Assembly (NCBI GenBank): GCA_014529385.2
Contig: CM043946.1
Coordinates: forward strand, 34,552,558-34,616,557
Length of the DNA stretch: 64,000 bases
Source of the DNA: Adiantum capillus-veneris
Lineage: Eukaryota > Streptophyta > Polypodiopsida > Polypodiales > Pteridaceae
Reading direction: 5' to 3'
Shown here in pieces: positions 24,016-34,948 of the stretch. Position numbers and translations under genes: made by a program. Under the pieces are notes generated by a model. It saw only the letters and a list, made by a program, of their open reading frames with translations. It was not told the origin of the DNA and did no database searches. The stretch's first letter is position 1. The number at the start of each line of letters is the position of its first letter.

Positions 24016-25002
24016 GACCGACTACATCAAATATAACACTGCTTCCTCATTGATGTATATCAGAACACAGGGTACAAGAGAGACGATGTACTTGATAACA
24101 TGAACATTAGTCATTATCCTAAAGACAAGTATGCGCCCCATATACAACCGCTCCTCCAGTGCAGATTGGGAACGTTGTAGACCCCCATCCTGTCTTATGA
24201 TATCCTATGAATAACTGCTCCCAAGGCCGCATGACTCCTAGTCCGCAGTGTCTAGAGCTCCGCAGGGGACCGCAGGACCGCACTGTGCGGCTTATGCCAT
24301 AACACTAAATGAGGGTCACGTTATTGTGTGTATGAGTTTGAACGACAAAAGTCCTTGACATAGGATCCTACCGCAGCAGTTCCAAGTGAAGCTCAAAATT
24401 TCATATCCTATTGTAGCAATTACACATGTTAAGAAAGAGTCATAATCTCTAACGAGAAATTGAAATTTATTTTGTAGGATCGAACTTAATTTCAAGCCTT
24501 TCCTTTGTATGTTAGTGTAGCACTACCATGTGAGTCCAGTCACATGAGCATTGTAGCAAAATAATGTTACAAATAACAAAATACTTGTAGATTATGAAGA
24601 AAAATGGATCATACCTTGAAAAATTCATAGATAAGGGGTTTATAAATAGGTCTTGAGTGCACATAATATAAAAGGTTTTCACATAGTGAATGATAAAGAC
24701 TAAAAGGGGCTTATGGCTTACATTTTAAACTTGAAACATAGGCATAAACTATGAGACTTAAGTTTTAGGTTTGAAACAAAAGCCTAAACTTTGAGACTTA
24801 AGCCTTAGGCTGGAGCTTAAGATTAAGATTCATTTTCAAATGTGCTTTAGGTATCATTCTAGGTGAGCATTTTTGTGTTAATGTGTTCAATGGAGACTCA
24901 TAAAACGTTTGGGTTAAATGGAAATGAAATGGATTCTATGGTTATTGAAAATCCACTAGACTATTTTCTAAATAGGTAAAAATGGATTTTTTCATCTTTT
25001 AG
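24016..25002. other. Non-coding stretch upstream of the FCP1-like gene
   Basis: No ORF. It contains a hairpin (CCGCAC-T-GTGCGG near 24274-24286), several CCGCAG repeats at 24210-24290, and a locally repeated phrase (AACAGAACACAGG at about 23990 and a similar copy at 24060). It may include 5' sequence of the minus-strand gypsy element, but I cannot place an LTR edge. Confidence 0.35.
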
Positions 25003-26479
25003 ATGAAGACAACAAAATAAAAGACGAAGATAACATATCTCAAGCAGCACAAGTGCTACCCACCATTGTTGGAGAGACCCAGTTTCATAAAGGTGACCTT
25101 GTAGAGCACAACAGTGATCTTGTAGAACAAACCTCTCAAAAAACTTCAAATGACGTGACTAAAGGAAGCGAGAAAATGCTACCTACCGCTGGAGAGACCC
25201 AAATTCATGAAAGAAACTTAAAAAATAGTGAAGAGGAGATGGTGATGGTAGAGCATCAAATTGATTTTGTTGTGCAAAATTCTCCAAAACCTTCACACAA
25301 CACTAACAACATGCCTCAAAGAGATGAGGATGCAGAGGGCGATGAGAAGAAGGGTGAAGCCAATGAAGAGCTCCAAGGTACTCTTGCAACCAAGGACATA
25401 CAAGAAAAAGTTAACAATGGGACAAGAAAAGTGACACCAAATACAAACAAAGTCCAAAGCATTCAAGAAAGGGAGCAAGGGATTGAAGTTGGTGAGAAAA
25501 ACAAAGGTACCTATGTTTCCAATGTGATTAGTATAGATATGGCCCTTTTTGGAAGATAATACAAAACTCTACTATGTTGTCTTTGCAGGTGAAATTGACA
25601 TTCAAAATCAAGGATCTAGTGTGCCGCAACTAAACATCAACGTTGAGGAGTTACGCCCTGATGCACAAAAACGTAGGCCACTTGGAAGCTTATATTCTTT
25701 TGAAAGAGATGGAGATAAACTAGTGTTTCAATCTTCCCACATCCATAGAGAAATGCAATCAATTTTAAAAGACATCATTATAGATGAGTATAATAGTATG
25801 AGACATAAATAAATGTGTGAAATTTTCAATTGTGTGCTCCAAATACATGGTCCCTTGTTCTGAGATTTATAAGTGCAAAACCTTAAATTGTTATCATTAT
25901 TTTGTATCATATGCAGAAAATATTGCTCATGCAATCAACATGAAGAAACATGCACTCATTCTTGATCTCAATGGAGTTTTACTCAGCAAAGAAGACAAGA
26001 GGCATCCATGTATAGATTGTGTCAAAATTGACCTTGGTCACACCACAATTGTTGTTTTCCCGGGTTGTTTTGAATTTTTGGATGAGATATGTTAGTACTT
26101 TCATGTTGATATTTGGTCCACCCTGCTACAAAATAATGTTTGCACTTATGTGAACACTCTTGAAAAGCATGCACATAAAAAATATCATTTCTTTATGGTA
26201 TGGGGACAAGAAAATTGCTACATCCATAATCTTTGAAAAGTGTATCGATCGGATAGGCCTAATGTTGAGGCTATGTTTAAGCCTTTTTTAAGGGTTTGGT
26301 ATCAGTGCAAGAATTTATGCACTACAGAGAATACATTGCTCATTGATGATAGCCCTTTTAGGGGATGTATTAACCCAAAAGATAACTGCTTGTATCCTGA
26401 AAGTTTTCAAGGGAAACTTGACTATCTTCTTTGCAATGAGCTTCTACTATACCTTTTAAATCTAAATAATATTAGATGA
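25003..26479 (+). pseudogene. FCP1/NIF-like HAD phosphatase-fold gene, spliced, decayed
   Basis: Exon A (about 25003-25506) encodes a hydrophilic Glu/Lys/Asn-rich region with an imperfect internal repeat (LPTIVGETQFHK and LPTAGETQIHE). An 82-bp GT-AG intron (25507-25588) joins it in frame to exon B (25589-25795). A second intron (25796-25916, donor GTATGA, acceptor ATGCAG) leads to exon C with the HAD signature HALILDLNGVLL, where the second catalytic Asp of DxD is Asn. IWST (motif II) and LLIDDSP (motif IV) follow, the arrangement of FCP1/SCP-type CTD phosphatases. In-frame stops at about 26093 and 26237 interrupt exon C. No transmembrane segment is seen. The missing second Asp suggests it was catalytically impaired even before the stops. 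Confidence 0.6.
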
Positions 26480-27002
26480 CATTTGATCTGTTATTTCACT
26501 CAATCGGCTAGAACAATCTCTAATCACAGAGGTTCATGACCTATTTACAAAGTTTCAAGACATAATGGAAGAATGGGGCATGTTCAATTCCTAAGTTCTA
26601 AGGGAAGAACTTGACAACAATTCAATCGAAGTGCAAAGCTCATCTTGTGCATATTCACAGCTACCATTGTGCAGTAACAAGTTAAGTTATGCTGAAGAAA
26701 GTAGGGACAAGAAAGTAGTAAACTCCTTAAGCAAGGATCTAGCTATGTTGGCATCCAAGTTTGATGTGCCACTATTATCTTCAAACCAAGAGAACTTGTT
26801 AGAATTGTCTCACAAAACAAAAAAAATTAGTGATCAACATGCTATTGCTTATGCTACTAGCTTGGGGTATGGTCGTGGTCATTTCATTAGCACAGTTGCA
26901 GCAAAAGCATACATATCAAAGCTACAAAAGGCCTACTTAAGCTTATGGGTAGGCCTCACTTTAGATTTATCAAAAAACATAAAACTTAAAATCAAATTTT
27001 GA
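26480..27002 (+). pseudogene. Downstream fragment of the FCP1-like gene
   Basis: Open from 26631 to 27002 on the plus strand (SKDLAMLASKFDVPLLSSNQ, then KISDQHAIAYATSLGYGRGH). It follows the phosphatase-like exon with broken frames between them. It may be a C-terminal exon of that gene; no domain is recognised. Confidence 0.3.
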
Positions 27003-27122
27003 TCTAATCTAGCATATTTGTTATTGTAGGTGGAAGAAAACAACCAGTAAGGGCTTGGCGTGTGTGTTGACTCAATCACATGGAATGTTCACATACATCT
27101 AGAGTGGCGAACATGTGTTAAG

Positions 27123-27272
27123 AAGATTTTGACCGAAACAATGTGTTGGATTCTAGTATTCCGGCCAAACAAATGTGCTGGGTCCAATTATTTGAACAAG
27201 ATTTTGACCAAAACAATGTGTTGGGTTCTAGTATTCCGACCAAAACAATGTGTTGGGTCCAATTATTTGAAC
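27123..27272 (+). repeat. Two-copy tandem repeat, 75-bp unit
   Basis: AAGATTTTGACC...ATTTGAAC repeats at 27123 and 27198. Each unit holds two sub-copies of CAATGTGTTGG-type sequence about 37 bp apart. ORFs over it are repeat-driven. Confidence 0.85.
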
Positions 27273-27630
27273 ATGAACCAAATATGTACACTTTTTTATT
27301 TCATCAACTAGAGGTTATTCAACCTTGCAAAAGAAGTCTCTCTTTTATCTTTGTGGTTGGAGCTCTTTGTACAAGATTTCTTATGTGCATTGAAGAAAAA
27401 TATTTTCTTTTGTTTTCTTCTCAAGGTTTAAGTATATATATACCATGGGTAAAATAAATAATGGTGGTTAATTCAAAATAATATCTCTTCCATTGACCAT
27501 CATGCCTTTTTTTTTGAACAGGAAATTCTGAAGCATATAAATTTGATTTCAAATGTACAAAGCATTTTTATTGAGGTGGCACATGTCATTGAGGACTCAT
27601 TATTAGAGGTGGCACATTATTAGAAGGAAA

Positions 27631-28143
27631 TTGATTTCACCACCCTCAGATACCATATGGAAACAAAGAAGAGTGTTGATCCTTGAACTCAATGGTGTTT
27701 TACTTAAGACCATTGAAATGCAACATGGTGATGTATGCCCAGATTGGGGAAAACATGTGCATCTCATTGAAGAGAGTACAAATGTCTGGCACTTTATTCG
27801 TAAAGATGCAATTACTTTCCTTGATTTTTGCATGCAATGGTTTGAGGTGTGTATTTGGAGCACTAATAGATTGCAAAGGACTCATCGTATTCTTGAGTTA
27901 TGCTTTCCACAATACCATAAAAAATTTAATGTCATAGCAGGACAGGAAGCATGCCAAAAGACAAATCTTCTAATTGGATATCAATTTGTATACCACAAGA
28001 ACTTGGATGTAGAATGGAGAATTTTTCATGATCTAGATGGAAATAATACTTTAATTTTTGACGAGGCCCTTTACAGTGTAAAATATGCTCGTAACCTACT
28101 TAATTTTTCCAAAAATGTGGAATCAATTAATGAAATAGCTTGA
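27631..28143 (+). pseudogene. Second FCP1/NIF-like HAD-fold copy
   Basis: An uninterrupted frame of about 170 codons, related to exon C of the gene at 25003. RRVLILELNGVLL sits where the DxDG motif should be, with both catalytic Asp replaced (Glu and Asn). WFEVCIWSTNRLQRTHRI is motif II and LIFDEALYS the degenerate motif IV (DD to DE). About 1.1 kb separates it from the first copy, so it arose by local duplication. It keeps a long open frame yet has lost every acidic catalytic pair: either a pseudoenzyme or a decaying copy. Upstream exons were not found; 27003-27630 holds only the 75-bp repeat. Confidence 0.5.
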
Positions 28144-28574
28144 AAGTTTTTTGGAGAGAACAATCACTGCATGGTTACTTGGTTGGATCTATGCAAGGGC
28201 CAAACGAGAATATACTTGCAATATGTTTGTAAATGAAGCAGCTTGTGATAGAGAAACCTTGTACGTATTGGAGCAATACAAGTCATTGAGCCTCTTGACA
28301 TAGTATCATTTCCAAGGATGAGTTGTAAAATACTTGGATCCATGTGTAAATATGTGACTTGGATTTTATTTTCTATCTTGGTGTTTATAAGCACCACACT
28401 ATTTTGAGGTCTCTTCAATTCTAAAATTTGTTTTTGATTATTGTAGATTCTTTTCATGAGTGTTGATATAGACAATTCTTTGTCTCAAATTTGAGCTATT
28501 GATTCAAAGAACTTTTTTCACATGAATAATGTTGTATAATGAAAATTGAGTTTAGTGCCTTGCTTCCCTCATGC

Positions 28575-28846
28575 TGTTGATGCCATTGTAGTCGATGCAT
28601 ATAAGTATGTATTTAAATACACATTTTTCTGTAGATATGTATTGAGGGGTATATGAATCATAGAGTGTAATAGTCAATAGATCATAGATCAAACTACACA
28701 AAAATACTAAGTTGATGCCATTGTAGTCGATGCATATAAGTATGTATTTAAATACACATTTTTCTGTAGATATGTATTGAGGGGTATATGAATCATAGAG
28801 TGTAATAGTCAATAGATCATAGATCAAACTACAAAAAAATACTAAG
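28575..28846 (+). repeat. Two-copy tandem duplication, 136-bp unit
   Basis: The units start at 28575 and 28711 (GTTGATGCCATTGTAGTC) and are almost identical, differing at the CTACACAAAAA/CTACAAAAAAA end. This is a recent duplication in non-coding DNA. Confidence 0.9.
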
Positions 28847-28972
28847 TTTTTTAATAGCGTTACAAGAAATGTGACTTGAATAATACCCAAAATTCCTAAA
28901 TAGGTCTTAGAGTGTTTGTTCTCCATTATTAAACTTATATAGCCCCACATACGTGTTGTCTGTATTAAGACG

Positions 28973-29327
28973 CTATGTCTCATTGGTGCGTTTGAGCATC
29001 GCGTTTTTCCTATCCATCTTGGGTGGCTCATCTGCCAGCTCTTGATCTACCTTGTCCTTGGTGCCAATCATCCCCCATTTATCCACAACAAAGGGGTTAT
29101 GAACCACTAGGTACATCATTCCCTCTCTATCGAAATATCTATCCCTGTCATAATCAACATCTACAAGGTCTCTGAACTCGCTCGCCTTATTTTTCAACTT
29201 AACATAGTAGTGGTCCATTCCATCCTTATAGATTTTGGCCTGAAGCACATTTTTAAATTGAAACTTCAAATACAGCAGTTTTACATCAGATGCAGGTTGA
29301 GAAGGACATGCCCCCATGGAAGCTGCT
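28973..29327 (-). pseudogene. Gene fragment of unknown function cut by an LTR
   Basis: The minus-strand frame from the LTR edge reads ASDVKLLYLKFQFKNVLQ, then DYDRDRYFDREGMMYLVVHN and PFVVDKWGMIGTKDKVDQEL. Charged, balanced composition suggests a genuine exon. Its upstream part is missing because the giant LTR starts at 29328. No family is recognised. Confidence 0.3.
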
Positions 29328-29804
29328 TGTAACATTTCCAGTTTCCAAAACCTTAAAGATTGTACAAAGCTTAAACAAACTAATATGATTCTCGAGAAAG
29401 CGATGTAGAATTGTCCGACTGTGATAAATATTGGTATTTTTGGAACCGTAACAATGCCTTTACTATGGTTATAAATTTTTGCAACTAAATTCCGATAAAA
29501 ACTGATACAGTTATGGCCACTGTAAGTTATATTGTTAACTAAATTAACTGAGTAAATTGTAAAGTCTTGGTAATCATTGCTACAAAAGACTTTTATGATA
29601 AAATCCCTGAATATTTTCAGATAAAAATTAATCATGAAAAGGGTCAAAACAATAGCAGAAATCAAACTAGTGCATCTTGGGGCTGTGTGGAGAAGTAATG
29701 AACCTGCCCAGGCTTGATTTAGTAGCAGGTGGCGCTAGGGGGAAGCTGAGGGCTACCTTGAAGTGCAAGGAATTGCCAGAATCAACCTATGAGCCCTAAA
29801 AATC

Positions 29805-29813
29805 TATAAAAAG
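29805..29813 (+). promoter_or_regulatory. TATA box of the giant LTR
   Basis: TATAAAAAG, aligned with the TATA box of the inverted copy; transcription would start about 30 bp downstream. Confidence 0.6.
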
Positions 29814-30267
29814 ACCTCCCCTCTTCACAAAAAAACACTGACTTGGAGTCCTGGCAGATTTCTCTTGCGTATAAGAGAACACCTCTCAAAAATTACTTAG
29901 AGAGCAAAAACTCTTTGTAATTAATTGAGATAATTAGTTTAATTTTGGTTAATTCTAAAAAATATCTTAAATTTTGATTAATTTATCCTAATTAAATTAT
30001 TAATTGAGGAGATTAAGCATTCCCTATTATTAATTACTCTCTTAATTATCATTAAACTACTGATCACTAATTTCTTAAGCTTGATAAGTATTCTAATTAA
30101 TTAATTACTACATATTTATGAATAAAAATATTTTTAAAGCCTAATTAATTATAGTATAATATTTTAGAGCTTGGTTATACTATGCAAAAACTAAGAAAAT
30201 TCGATCTTAATTTTTTGAGTAATTTATCTAATTAATTAGGAAGAAAATAATTATTTATTAATCATAA

Positions 30268-31900
30268 AATAAAAGGGAAATTAGTTAACACACTTAGATA
30301 ATTACACCGTAATTATCAAAGCTAGGAAACTTTGTTAAGAACCCAAGATAATAAAGCCAAAATTGTTTGTGTTTTAGCATAAATTAAAGAGAAAAATTAG
30401 CTAAACCATTTAGATAAGTATATAGTAATTATCAAAGTTAGAAATCAATGTTAGGAATCTTGGATAATTAGGCCATGCACAAAAAAACTGGCCTATCTAA
30501 TTAATTACGTCAAAATTGTCTATGTTTTAGCAGAAATGAAAGGGGAAAATTTGCTAAATCACTTAGATAATTATAAAATAATTATGAAAGCTAGAAATTT
30601 GTGTTAAAGAGCCGAGATAATTAGGCCATGCACACAAACCTAGCTTACCTAATTAATTATTCCAAAATTGTTTGTTTTTGAACATAAATTAAAGGGGGAA
30701 ATTAGCTAAATCACTTAGATTATACAGTAATTATTAGAGCTGAAAATCAATGTTAAAAAGCTACGATAACAGTCCATGCACAAAAAATTAGTTTATCTAA
30801 TTAATTAGGTCAAAATTATCTACTTTTTAGCATAAATTAAAGGGGGAAATTAGCTAGATCACTTAGACAATTATATAGTGATTATCAAAGCTAGAAATCA
30901 ATGTTAGGAAGCCATGATAATTAGACCATGCACAGGAATTTAGTTTATCTAATTAATTAGGCCAAAATTGTTTTTGAGCATAAATTGAAGGGGAAAATTA
31001 GTTTAGTCACTTAGATAATTATATAGTAACTATCAAAGCTAGAAATTTTTGTTCAAAATTGGGGATAATTAGGCCATGCACAAGAAACTACTTTAGCTAA
31101 TTAATTATGCTAAAATTGTTTTTTTTAAAGCATAAATTAAAGGAGAAAATTAATTAAAACACTGAGATAATTATACATTAGTTATCACAACTAGAAATCA
31201 CTTTTAGAAAGCCGTGATAATTAGGCCATAAACAAAAATTATTTTAGCTAATTAATTAAGCTAAAAGTATCTGTTTTTAAGCATAAATTAAAGGGGGAAA
31301 TTAGTAAATCATGTTAGATAATTAGGTGATAATTATTAGAGTTAGTTTACATGATTAAAAAGCTATGATAATTATATTAAGGCTAGAAAAGTAATATAAC
31401 TATTTATCTAAGTCAAATTGTACTAATTCTAGTTGAAAGCTAAAAGGGAAAATTAGTAAATCATGTTAGATGATACATGCTATTTATTAGAGTTAGAGTA
31501 TATGATAAGAAGTTGTGATAATTATCTTAAGGCTAGAAAATGAGTATAAATATTTATCTAAGTCAGATTATACTAATTTTAGATAAAAATTAAAGGGAGA
31601 AACTAGTAAATCATGTTAGATGACTACATGCTATTTATCAAAGTTATATTACATAATAAAGAAGCCATGATAATTATATTAAGGTTAGAAAATTAATATA
31701 GGTATTTATTTAAGTCAAATCTTACTAATTCTAGCTTAAAATTAAAGGGGGAAATTAGTAAATCATGTTAGATAACTACATGCTATTTATCAAAGTTATA
31801 TTACATGATTAAAAAACCTTGATAATTATCTCAACGTTAAAAAATTAGTATAAATATTTATTTAAATAAAATTATACTAATTTTAGCTGAAAAGTAAGGA
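30268..31900 (+). repeat. AT-rich tandem repeat in LTR, about 11 units of about 150 bp
   Basis: Units are marked by AAATTAAAGGGGGAAATTAG-type blocks at about 30268, 30384, 30535, 30690, 30834, 30985, 31135, 31286, 31437, 31588 and 31740. Each contains GATAATTAGGCCATGCAC-like and TAATTAATTA segments. Diverged copy to copy. It lies between the LTR TATA box and the short ORF, so it would form a long leader or intron. Confidence 0.8.
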
Positions 31901-32448
31901 TAAAAATTAGATAATTAAGTTAGAAAATTTAAAGATAATTACCAAAGGTCATAGATATCATTATCTACTTGTGATAATTATACCATAGTTAATAAGTAAA
32001 TTTAGAAAATTATAATTGATCAAAAGTTCTATTTTTAGCAAAAGATTAATTAAAATAAATAGATTTTGCAGTCAAACTTTTCTAGGAAAATTATAGTAAG
32101 TGTAAACCAATGACATAAAGTTGAGGAAATGAAACCCTTAAGAGAAAATAAATAAAATAAATATTAAACTCAAAATAAGCAGATTCAAACCTTAAAATTT
32201 GATAAGGAAATTAGAAAAAAGATATAGAAAATTATAAGAAAACTAGGAGAGCTTAGAAAACCATTAGGAATCTGTGGAGACAGTTATCATACCTATATAG
32301 ACAAATAATAAACTACGAGGTCAAGAATTTATCAATTAACACTACAAATTTAACCTAGATTGGGTTAAAATTGAATACATAGGTTAAGTTTAGATTTTAA
32401 ATAATTTACCTAATGATTAGACGTCCTTGTCTATAAGGATAAGAAGTT

Positions 32449-32559
32449 ATGACACCTAAAAGGACCCAAGCCAATCCTCCATATGAGGATGAGGGCAGAG
32501 CTCCAAAAAGAACTAGAGTGTTGCACGATGATGAGGCTGGGCCTAGTAGTAGGCCCTAG
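32449..32559 (+). CDS. LTR-embedded short ORF (MTPKRTQ)
   Basis: 36 codons: MTPKRTQANPPYEDEGRAPK, then a stretch ending DDEAGPSSRP and a TAG. It aligns with the ORFs at 18735-18556 (-) and 39696-39869 (+). Past the stop, similarity to the QQQMANQS segment of the minus copy continues, so the end shown is probably a frame break. Probable Gag N-terminal exon inside the LTR (inference). Confidence 0.5.
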   Translation: MTPKRTQANPPYEDEGRAPKRTRVLHDDEAGPSSRP

Positions 32560-32634
32560 AGGAGAGTCTTCAGGCGCAAGTGCAGCAACAACAGATGGCT
32601 GATCAGTCCCACGTGGATTTCTATTTATTCAATT

Positions 32635-32856
32635 AAGTCTTTGAATAGTTTTTCTTTTATAAGTTAACATTGCATACGTTGTCAGGAGTTTTTTTGGAAG
32701 AGATGATTGCACATATGTACATACACATGCATGGTGCATTAAATAAAGTCTTTGAATAGTTTAAGTTCTTTTATAAGTTAACATTGTATATGTTATCATG
32801 AGTTTTTTTGGAAGGGGTGATTGCATATGTGAACATACACATGCATGGTGCATCAA
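32635..32856 (+). repeat. 111-bp tandem duplication spanning an insertion junction
   Basis: The first unit (32635-32745) covers the last 45 bp of giant LTR and the first 66 bp of the inserted gypsy LTR; the second (32746-32856) repeats both parts with a few substitutions. The duplication therefore post-dates the insertion. Confidence 0.8.
32676..32679. repeat. 4-bp target-site duplication ACGT (left)
   Basis: ACGT recurs at 45283-45286. The uninterrupted inverted copy has a single ACGT at this site, which confirms the duplication. Confidence 0.75.
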
Positions 32857-33899
32857 ATAAAGGATTGCCCATTTTCCAGAGCCAAGTGGTTACGTGGCAC
32901 TCACATGTGTACAGGCAGTACTGCGTGTACATAGTGCATCGATTTTCATCGTCACCAGTATCAGTGTGTTTTTGTACAATAATGAAGAGTTACTAGAGCA
33001 TAAAACTTCTTGATGAAGCTATCAACATAGCACGGCCATGAGGTAAGCAGGTACGTTAGATGGCATCTAGTGGCGTCAGGAGGTTGAATGGGGTCAATAC
33101 TTGCTTCTTGTGATAATTATGAAAAAAGGTCATCATGAGGACTATACCACTTCATGTGGTTACGGAATGAATTATTGGAAAAAGTTGAGTGCCAAGTGTG
33201 CCGATGGATGTAGAAGGGCGACAAAAATGCACTGCATGGCTAGTTTTTGGCCTACTAGGGGTCCGTTTGAGGTCAATCAAAAGGCCAAAGGTGCCCAAGT
33301 GATAAAGTGAAGTGTGGACAATGAGAAAATTGAGAAAAAGACCAGCAAAACATGGAGAGAAGAGGAGGAACAACCGCAACCTGAGTTTTTGTTTTTGGAG
33401 CCTGTTTTGGCCATAAACTGCTCATCCGAGGTCAGATTTGAGCACTTTGATATTGCAGACTGGGGTTTTTGGTTGTTCCGGAGGCAATGGCACTATCCAT
33501 TTTGCTAAATTCCTCATTGTTTTTTTTTTGGTTTTGGCTGTGTAAGTTTCTCTTGTGAGTGAAGCCTTTGTTCAAATTTGTGATTGTATCTGGCATATTT
33601 CAGCCGTATTGTGTGAGGTATTTGTCCCATTGGAATTGGCCCAAGCTCAATTGTATCTAATCATCAGAAACCTCCTCTTTTGAGTTGAGCTTTTTGGGTG
33701 TGTGTGTGTGTGTGTGTGTGTGTTTGTGTGTCTCTGTGTTGAGTGGGCAAATGGATAGTCTCTCTCCTCCCACTCCATCAATGTGGGTTGTGTAAGCCGA
33801 GTGGTGCCCCATAGTGTGTGTGTGTGTGTGTGTGTATCATCCCAAGAGTGTGTGGTGGGTGATTATAGAGGCGTTGTGTCTGTTTCCATCTCGCTCACA
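32680..33899 (+). repeat. 5' LTR of the 12.6 kb element
   Basis: 1220 bp, TGTCAGGAG...CTCACA. It contains (TG)n tracts near 33700 and 33820 and the CTGTTTTGGCCATAAACTGC block shared with the 3' LTR. Its first 66 bp are duplicated in tandem. Confidence 0.85.
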
Positions 33900-33905
33900 A
33901 TCTTT

Positions 33906-33922
33906 TGGTGCCCCCACTGAGG
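33906..33922 (+). promoter_or_regulatory. Primer-binding site
   Basis: TGGTGCCCCCACTGAGG lies six bases after the LTR. The element at 51419-61985 has the same sequence with one mismatch. It implies a priming tRNA with a GCCCCCA acceptor 5' strand; I do not assign the tRNA. Confidence 0.75.
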
Positions 33923-34948
33923 ATCTTCTTGGAGTACCTTCAGCTTCGGGATTATAGGTTACAGGTTACAGGTTGCAGATTGTAGATTATAGGAATAGAT
34001 ACAGTTACAGGTACAAGTGATTCACACAGGTACATGTAGCTAGAGTAGAGTGATATACTGGCAAGTGGAAGTCACTTGTAGTTGTCGTGGGTATGCATCA
34101 TTTGGTGCCTGTTTGAGCACATTGTCTGGTATTATATGTTACTTGTGGATCGTGACATTGTACACCTTTGTGGAGCCATACTTGGTTTTATTTGGCAGTC
34201 TTAGCCATTTTTGAGACTTGATGTGGAAGATAGTCATTTTTGAGACTTGACTATATGAGATTTGCATAAGCTTTCATGAGAGGGTCGATAGCGTGAGGTT
34301 TTATTGAGCTAGGGGATTCTCAAATGTGAGATCCTTTCAGTAATACAGGTGGCTCGAGCACCCTTTTCGTGACCTCGCCATAGGATATATACTAATGATT
34401 CCTACTTGATGGTCGAGTTCTATTGTTGGCAGGTTATGCATACATATACAGTCTATATTTTGGGTTCTTACTCCTCTACTTCTGGGGAAACTCTGCCAAA
34501 AGTTTTTCAAGTTGTGATGGCTGGTTTTTGGTCTTTTAAGCCATTTATGCTGTTCTGCTGCTGAAATTCTCACAGAATTAGAGGATAAGTCAGGTGTGCC
34601 TTCTTGGGAGCTGCATGGTTTGCTTTAATGAATGATCAAAATGGACCTCAATTCACTCCTTTTTATTTAACACAAAGAATCCTGATAAATGTTCATGTGT
34701 CCAGGAAGATTTTTTTCCAGTAGTGCATAGTCTTTATGTCCGGGCCAAGAAGATCAAGAGAGATACTGGAATGCCCTTTGCCTGTTGTAATTCCGATGAC
34801 TAACTATGAAAACTCATTTGATGTGCATGTACTTGTCCTTATCTAAAGCTAAGCTTCATCAAAGTTTCTGGGGATTGAGTCAATAAAAATTTTGGGTTCT
34901 TGCACGTGTGTTAGAAGGGGTTGTCAAAGCATTGAAACTTGGGTAGCC
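33923..34948 (+). other. Untranslated leader of the 12.6 kb element
   Basis: About 1 kb with no supported ORF. It has a small run of GGTTACA/GGTTGCAGATT repeats at 33955-34015. Unlike the related element at 51419-61985, no upstream ORF is visible here. Confidence 0.5.

Larger units (their letters stand above)
29328..32679 (+). mobile_element. Giant-family LTR, plus orientation, first part
   Basis: It starts TGTAACATTTCC and aligns along its length with the inverted solo LTR at 17437-21268. It breaks off at 32679, where a 12.6 kb gypsy element begins, and continues at 45287-46352 (ending GGGGATCTCA). The two parts total about 4.4 kb. TATA box at 29805, AT-rich tandem array at 30268-31900, short ORF at 32449-32559. 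No TSD is found at its outer ends and no PBS is recognised after 46352, so it is a damaged solo LTR or the 5' end of a truncated element. Confidence 0.8.

Noticed and set aside
27060-27457. Overlapping ORFs over the 75-bp repeat
   Set aside because: Frames are kept because 75 is a multiple of three; repeat-driven.
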